Source: Oscillospiraceae bacterium (GTDB taxonomy: Bacteria > Bacillota_A > Clostridia > Oscillospirales > Oscillospiraceae). From it: a DNA stretch of 31,198 bases. Below the pieces are notes generated by a model. The model was not told the origin of the DNA. It searched no databases and was given only the letters and a program-made list of their open reading frames with translations. Positions 27,104-31,198 of the stretch are shown here, piece after piece. The first letter of the stretch is position 1, and every line of letters starts with the position of its first letter. Location: the NCBI GenBank assembly GCA_017456105.1, contig JAFTKA010000005.1, positions 1 through 31,198 of the forward strand. The letters run 5' to 3'. Both the position numbers and the translations under genes were made by a program.

Positions 27104-28274
27104 TATACTTCACCGTGATCTTTTCAACAGATTCCAGAGCCTCCTGGATCAGAGCCTCCCGATCCAGATGCTTTTCCGCGTGGAGCAGCTGACCGATGGT
27201 GGGCTTTGTTTTGGGGTGCTTGGGAGTAAAGACTGTACAGCAGTCCTCATAAGGTAGGATAGAGGTTTCCAGCGTGCCGATTTTCCGTGCGATGGATACG
27301 ATCTCCTCTTTGTCCATACCGATCAGAGGCATAAAGATCGGCAGATCGACCACAGCACCGGTTACTTGCATAGCCTGCATGGTCTGGCTTGCCACCTGAC
27401 CTAAGTTTTCACCGGTAACCAATGCACCGCAACCGTCGTCCTTGGCGATCCGCTGGGAGATCTCCATCATAAACCGCCGCATAATGAGGGTGAAAAATTC
27501 CTCAGGGCAGTTATCCCGAATTTCCTCCTGAATCTTGGTAAAGCCCACAATATTCACGGTCATTCTGCCGCAGTAACGGGTAACCAAACGAGCCAGCTCC
27601 ATAACCTTGTCCTTAGCCAATTGGGAGGTATAGGGATAGGAGAAGAAGTGAACGCACTCCACCTCCACGCCCCGCTTGGCAATCATATAGGCCGCCACAG
27701 GAGAGTCGATACCGCCGGAGAGCAGACACATGGCTCTGCCGCCTACACCGGTGGGAAGGCCACCTGCTCCGTCCACCGCAGGGCCGTGGACATAGGCCGC
27801 CTTATCCCGGACCTCCACAAACACCGTATAGGCCGGATTGTGAACGTCAACCTTGCAATCCGGGTGTGCCTCTGCCAGCCGTCCGCCGATCTCCTGCGAG
27901 ATAGCGATAGAGGTCAGGGGGAAGGCCTTATCGGACCGCTTGGACTCTACCTTAAAAGACGCGGCACTGTCCAGATCGTCGCCCAAATATTCCTCAATAG
28001 CATTGAAAATGCTGTCCAAATTCTTTTCACAGGCACGGCTGCGGCACAGGCTCACAAGTCCGAAAATGCTGGAGCAGGCCTCCCAGGCACCGTCCACATC
28101 TGCCATATCGTCCAAGGGTTCCACATAGACCGTGGACTGCATAATATACACATCAAAATTGCCGTAGGGCTTCATACGACGGCGAATATTCTGCCGCAAT
28201 TTGTCCTCAAACTGCCGCTTATTGCCGCCTTTTAAGACGATTTCGCCCAGTTTCAGCAAGAAAATTTCTCTCAT
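27084..28274 (-). CDS. thiI: tRNA 4-thiouridine synthase ThiI (short form)
   Basis: ThiI adenylates U8 of tRNA and inserts sulfur to make 4-thiouridine; it may also help thiamine biosynthesis. The 396-residue protein has an N-terminal ferredoxin-like/THUMP region (about 1-165) and a PP-loop ATPase domain with SGGIDS (186-191). The C-terminal rhodanese domain of E. coli ThiI is missing, as in Bacillus, where a dedicated cysteine desulfurase delivers sulfur; no desulfurase gene is in this window. It follows comM by 8 nt and overlaps pncC. Confidence 0.95.
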   Translation of the reverse strand: MREIFLLKLGEIVLKGGNKRQFEDKLRQNIRRRMKPYGNFDVYIMQSTVYVEPLDDMADVDGAWEACSSIFGLVSLCRSRACEKNLDSIFNAIEEYLGDDLDSAASFKVESKRSDKAFPLTSIAISQEIGGRLAEAHPDCKVDVHNPAYTVFVEVRDKAAYVHGPAVDGAGGLPTGVGGRAMCLLSGGIDSPVAAYMIAKRGVEVECVHFFSYPYTSQLAKDKVMELARLVTRYCGRMTVNIVGFTKIQEEIRDNCPEEFFTLIMRRFMMEISQRIAKDDGCGALVTGENLGQVASQTMQAMQVTGAVVDLPIFMPLIGMDKEEIVSIARKIGTLETSILPYEDCCTVFTPKHPKTKPTIGQLLHAEKHLDREALIQEALESVEKITVKYNDEPFL

Positions 28275-28282
28275 AGTTCCTC

Positions 28283-29791
28283 CTATAATTCAACGGTTCT
28301 GTATTGGATCGCCTCTGCAATATGATCGGCAGTGATATTTTCGCTGCCCGCAAGATCGGCGATCGTCCTCGCCACCCGCACGATCCGGTCATAGCTTCTG
28401 GCAGTCAGGCAGAACGCATCAAAAGCCTGCTGCATCAAAGCGGTACTTTCCTCATCTAATTTACAGTAATGCCGCAGCTCTGCAGGGCCCATACGGGCGT
28501 TGCACATACCGCCGGACTCGCCAAACCGCAGATTCTGACGGCGACGGGCGGCATTGACCCGCTCCTTGACAGCGGAAGACGGCTCTGTCTCCTTCCGCTC
28601 ACGCAGGTCTTCAAAATTCACCGCAGGCACTTCGATGACAATATCGATTCTATCCAAAAGCGGACCGGAGATCCGGCTGCGGTAATTGTTCACAGAAAGC
28701 TCCGAGCAGGTACATTTTCCCGAGGGGTCTCCGTACCAGCCGCATTTACAAGGATTCATGGCACAGACCATCATAAACTCCGCAGGGTACGACACCGACC
28801 CGGACACCCGGGCGATGGTAACCCTGGCATCCTCCAGGGGCTGACGGAGCATATCCAAAGTATCCTTCCGGAATTCCGGCAGCTCGTCCAAAAACAGCAC
28901 ACCCTTATGTGCCATAGAGATCTCACCGGGCCTGGGGTTCGTGCCACCACCAATGAGGCCCGCATTGGACACCGTATGGTGGGGACTGCGGAAGGGTCTT
29001 TGGGAAACCAAAGGCGACTTGGCAGAAACCATGCCCATAACGGAATAAACCTGTGTTACCTCCAACGCTTCCTCCCAGGTCATATCCGGCAGGATCGACG
29101 GCAAACGCTTACTAAGCATGCTTTTGCCCGAGCCGGGAGGGCCGATCAGCAAAATATTGTGGCTGCCGGCAGCCGCCACTTCCATGGCACGCTTCACATT
29201 TTCCTGACCCATCACGTCCTTGAAATCCAAAAGCTCCGTTTCCGTTTTCTCCGGCACCCAAATGGGTTCTTCATTCAAAGTCGTTTCGCCGTTCAAGGCA
29301 GAGAGCAGCTCCGCTACCGTATGCACCGGAATCACCGCAGGGCCTCTGGCCAGAGTGGCCTCCGGGGCGTTTTCTGCCGGCACGATCAGCTTTTCCATAC
29401 CCGCCCGCTTGGCGGCGATCGCCATGGGCAGCACACCGGATATGGGCCGGATCTGTCCGTCCAAGCTCAGCTCACCCAAAAAGGCCGAGGTGGACTTGGG
29501 TCTGCGGACCGCACCGGTTGCCGCCAGAATACTTAAAAGAATCGGCAGGTCATAGTGCGTACCTGCTTTCTTTAAGCTGGCCGGGGCAAGATTCACCGTG
29601 ATCCTACTGGAGGGGAACTTCATACCGCTGGTCTTGGCAGCGGCACGGACACGCTCCCGTGCCTCCTTCACCGCGGCATCGGGCAGTCCTACAATGTCAA
29701 ATCCGGGCAGGCCGTTGGAAACGTAGCATTCCACAACAATGTGGTTTCCCTCAATGCCGTTAATGCCCAAGGTATGTACACTGCAAATCAT
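28283..29791 (-). CDS. comM: YifB/ComM-family AAA+ ATPase (Mg-chelatase-like)
   Basis: ComM is a hexameric helicase that promotes branch migration during natural transformation. The 502-residue protein has the N-terminal ChlI-type domain (GIEGNHIVVECYVSNGLPGF, read in parts, and VNLAPASLKKAGTHYDLP), Walker A IGPPGSGKS (217-225), Walker B GVLFLDELPEF, the CAMNPCKCGWYGD Cys motif and the SxRSYDRIVRVARTIADL C-terminal segment. The start at 29791 follows GAGGGG; an in-frame extension upstream overlaps the promoter. With the DprA-like gene in the same window, this hints at competence functions, though YifB proteins are also found in non-competent bacteria. Confidence 0.94.
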   Translation of the reverse strand: MICSVHTLGINGIEGNHIVVECYVSNGLPGFDIVGLPDAAVKEARERVRAAAKTSGMKFPSSRITVNLAPASLKKAGTHYDLPILLSILAATGAVRRPKSTSAFLGELSLDGQIRPISGVLPMAIAAKRAGMEKLIVPAENAPEATLARGPAVIPVHTVAELLSALNGETTLNEEPIWVPEKTETELLDFKDVMGQENVKRAMEVAAAGSHNILLIGPPGSGKSMLSKRLPSILPDMTWEEALEVTQVYSVMGMVSAKSPLVSQRPFRSPHHTVSNAGLIGGGTNPRPGEISMAHKGVLFLDELPEFRKDTLDMLRQPLEDARVTIARVSGSVSYPAEFMMVCAMNPCKCGWYGDPSGKCTCSELSVNNYRSRISGPLLDRIDIVIEVPAVNFEDLRERKETEPSSAVKERVNAARRRQNLRFGESGGMCNARMGPAELRHYCKLDEESTALMQQAFDAFCLTARSYDRIVRVARTIADLAGSENITADHIAEAIQYRTVEL

Positions 29792-29821
29792 GCGATCCCC
29801 TCTTTTCCTCTGTTTTGGGTT

Positions 29822-29850
29822 ATTATAAACCATTTTGCGACCCTTGACAA
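29822..29850 (-). promoter_or_regulatory. Promoter of comM-thiI-pncC
   Basis: Minus-strand TTGTCA (29845-29850) and TATAAT (29822-29827), 17-bp spacer. Confidence 0.85.
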
Positions 29851-29951
29851 CCCGGTGGCAAAAATATACGTGTTTTTTTATGTGAATTTATGCACATTTT
29901 TCCTCGAAAGAAAGCACATAACGGCTTTACAAATCGGTTTTAAAGTGCTAT

Positions 29952-29957
29952 TATAAT
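29952..29957 (+). promoter_or_regulatory. -10 box of nifJ
   Basis: Consensus TATAAT with no well-spaced -35; TTTACA lies upstream at 20 bp. Possibly activator- or AT-context-dependent. Confidence 0.5.
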
Positions 29958-29988
29958 GAAGACTAACTTTGATTACTTTAGGAGGTAA

Positions 29989-31198
<1,210 letters not shown>

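Overview
The window looks like chromosomal DNA of an anaerobic, low-oxygen-adapted Firmicute of class Clostridia, probably an Oscillospiraceae/Ruminococcaceae-type gut bacterium. The clues are a pyruvate:ferredoxin oxidoreductase gene, a SAM-I riboswitch on metK, the paired TIGR03960-like radical SAM and DUF2344 genes, a FeoA/FeoB/FeoB-associated Cys-rich cluster, a short ThiI without rhodanese domain, strong AGGAGG ribosome binding sites and many short palindromic intergenic repeats. The family assignment is inference; no rRNA is present. Almost everything is ordinary core genome. The unusual material lies in leaders, palindromes and a redox gene cluster.

Layout. 1-1184 (minus): 5' part of metK behind a complete SAM-I riboswitch with terminator/antiterminator, with a 137-bp imperfect palindrome between riboswitch and start codon. 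1332-2234 (plus): a rhomboid-fold membrane protein without a catalytic serine motif and with a C-terminal zinc-ribbon. 2262-3698 (minus): thyA then folA, separated by a palindromic repeat. 3829-5586 (plus): a promoter, a 17-residue leader ORF, a strong terminator-like hairpin, then an internally duplicated membrane-anchored protein with a PstS-like C-terminal domain. 5684-7749 (minus): DEAD-box helicase translationally coupled to a DprA-like protein. 7874-11723 (plus): tmk, a DJ-1/PfpI protein, mltG and a U32 (TrhP-like) protein in one operon.

11754-16508 is a probable redox regulon. A Crp/Fnr-family regulator (13212-13871, minus) lies between an SDR dehydrogenase plus thioredoxin (plus strand) and a fused thioredoxin-thioredoxin reductase, CcdA and TlpA-like thioredoxin (plus strand). 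Two near-identical 15-bp TGTGA-N5-TCACA palindromes sit at the same distance upstream of TATACT -10 boxes, one before the SDR gene and one before the fusion gene. Together the genes could carry electrons from NADPH through a Trx-TrxR fusion to CcdA and on to an extracytoplasmic thioredoxin. A 279-bp MITE-like element separates the SDR and thioredoxin genes.

16576-19782: a GtrB/DPM1-type glycosyltransferase, an AraC-type regulator and a class III aminotransferase whose promoter/RBS region is a perfect 16-bp-arm inverted repeat. 19843-22422: feoA, feoB and a FeoB-associated Cys-rich peptide with three GTTAG-N6-CTAAC operators. 22613-26531: two tRNA-Pro genes (GGG on minus, CGG on plus) bracketing a minus-strand block encoding a small membrane protein, an M50 protease, radical SAM and DUF2344 proteins and a Lar-like zinc protein; each tRNA is followed by a terminator and then by an inverted, decayed copy of its own 3' end. 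26639-29791 (minus): comM/yifB, thiI and pncC. 29995-end (plus): the start of nifJ from a TTG codon.
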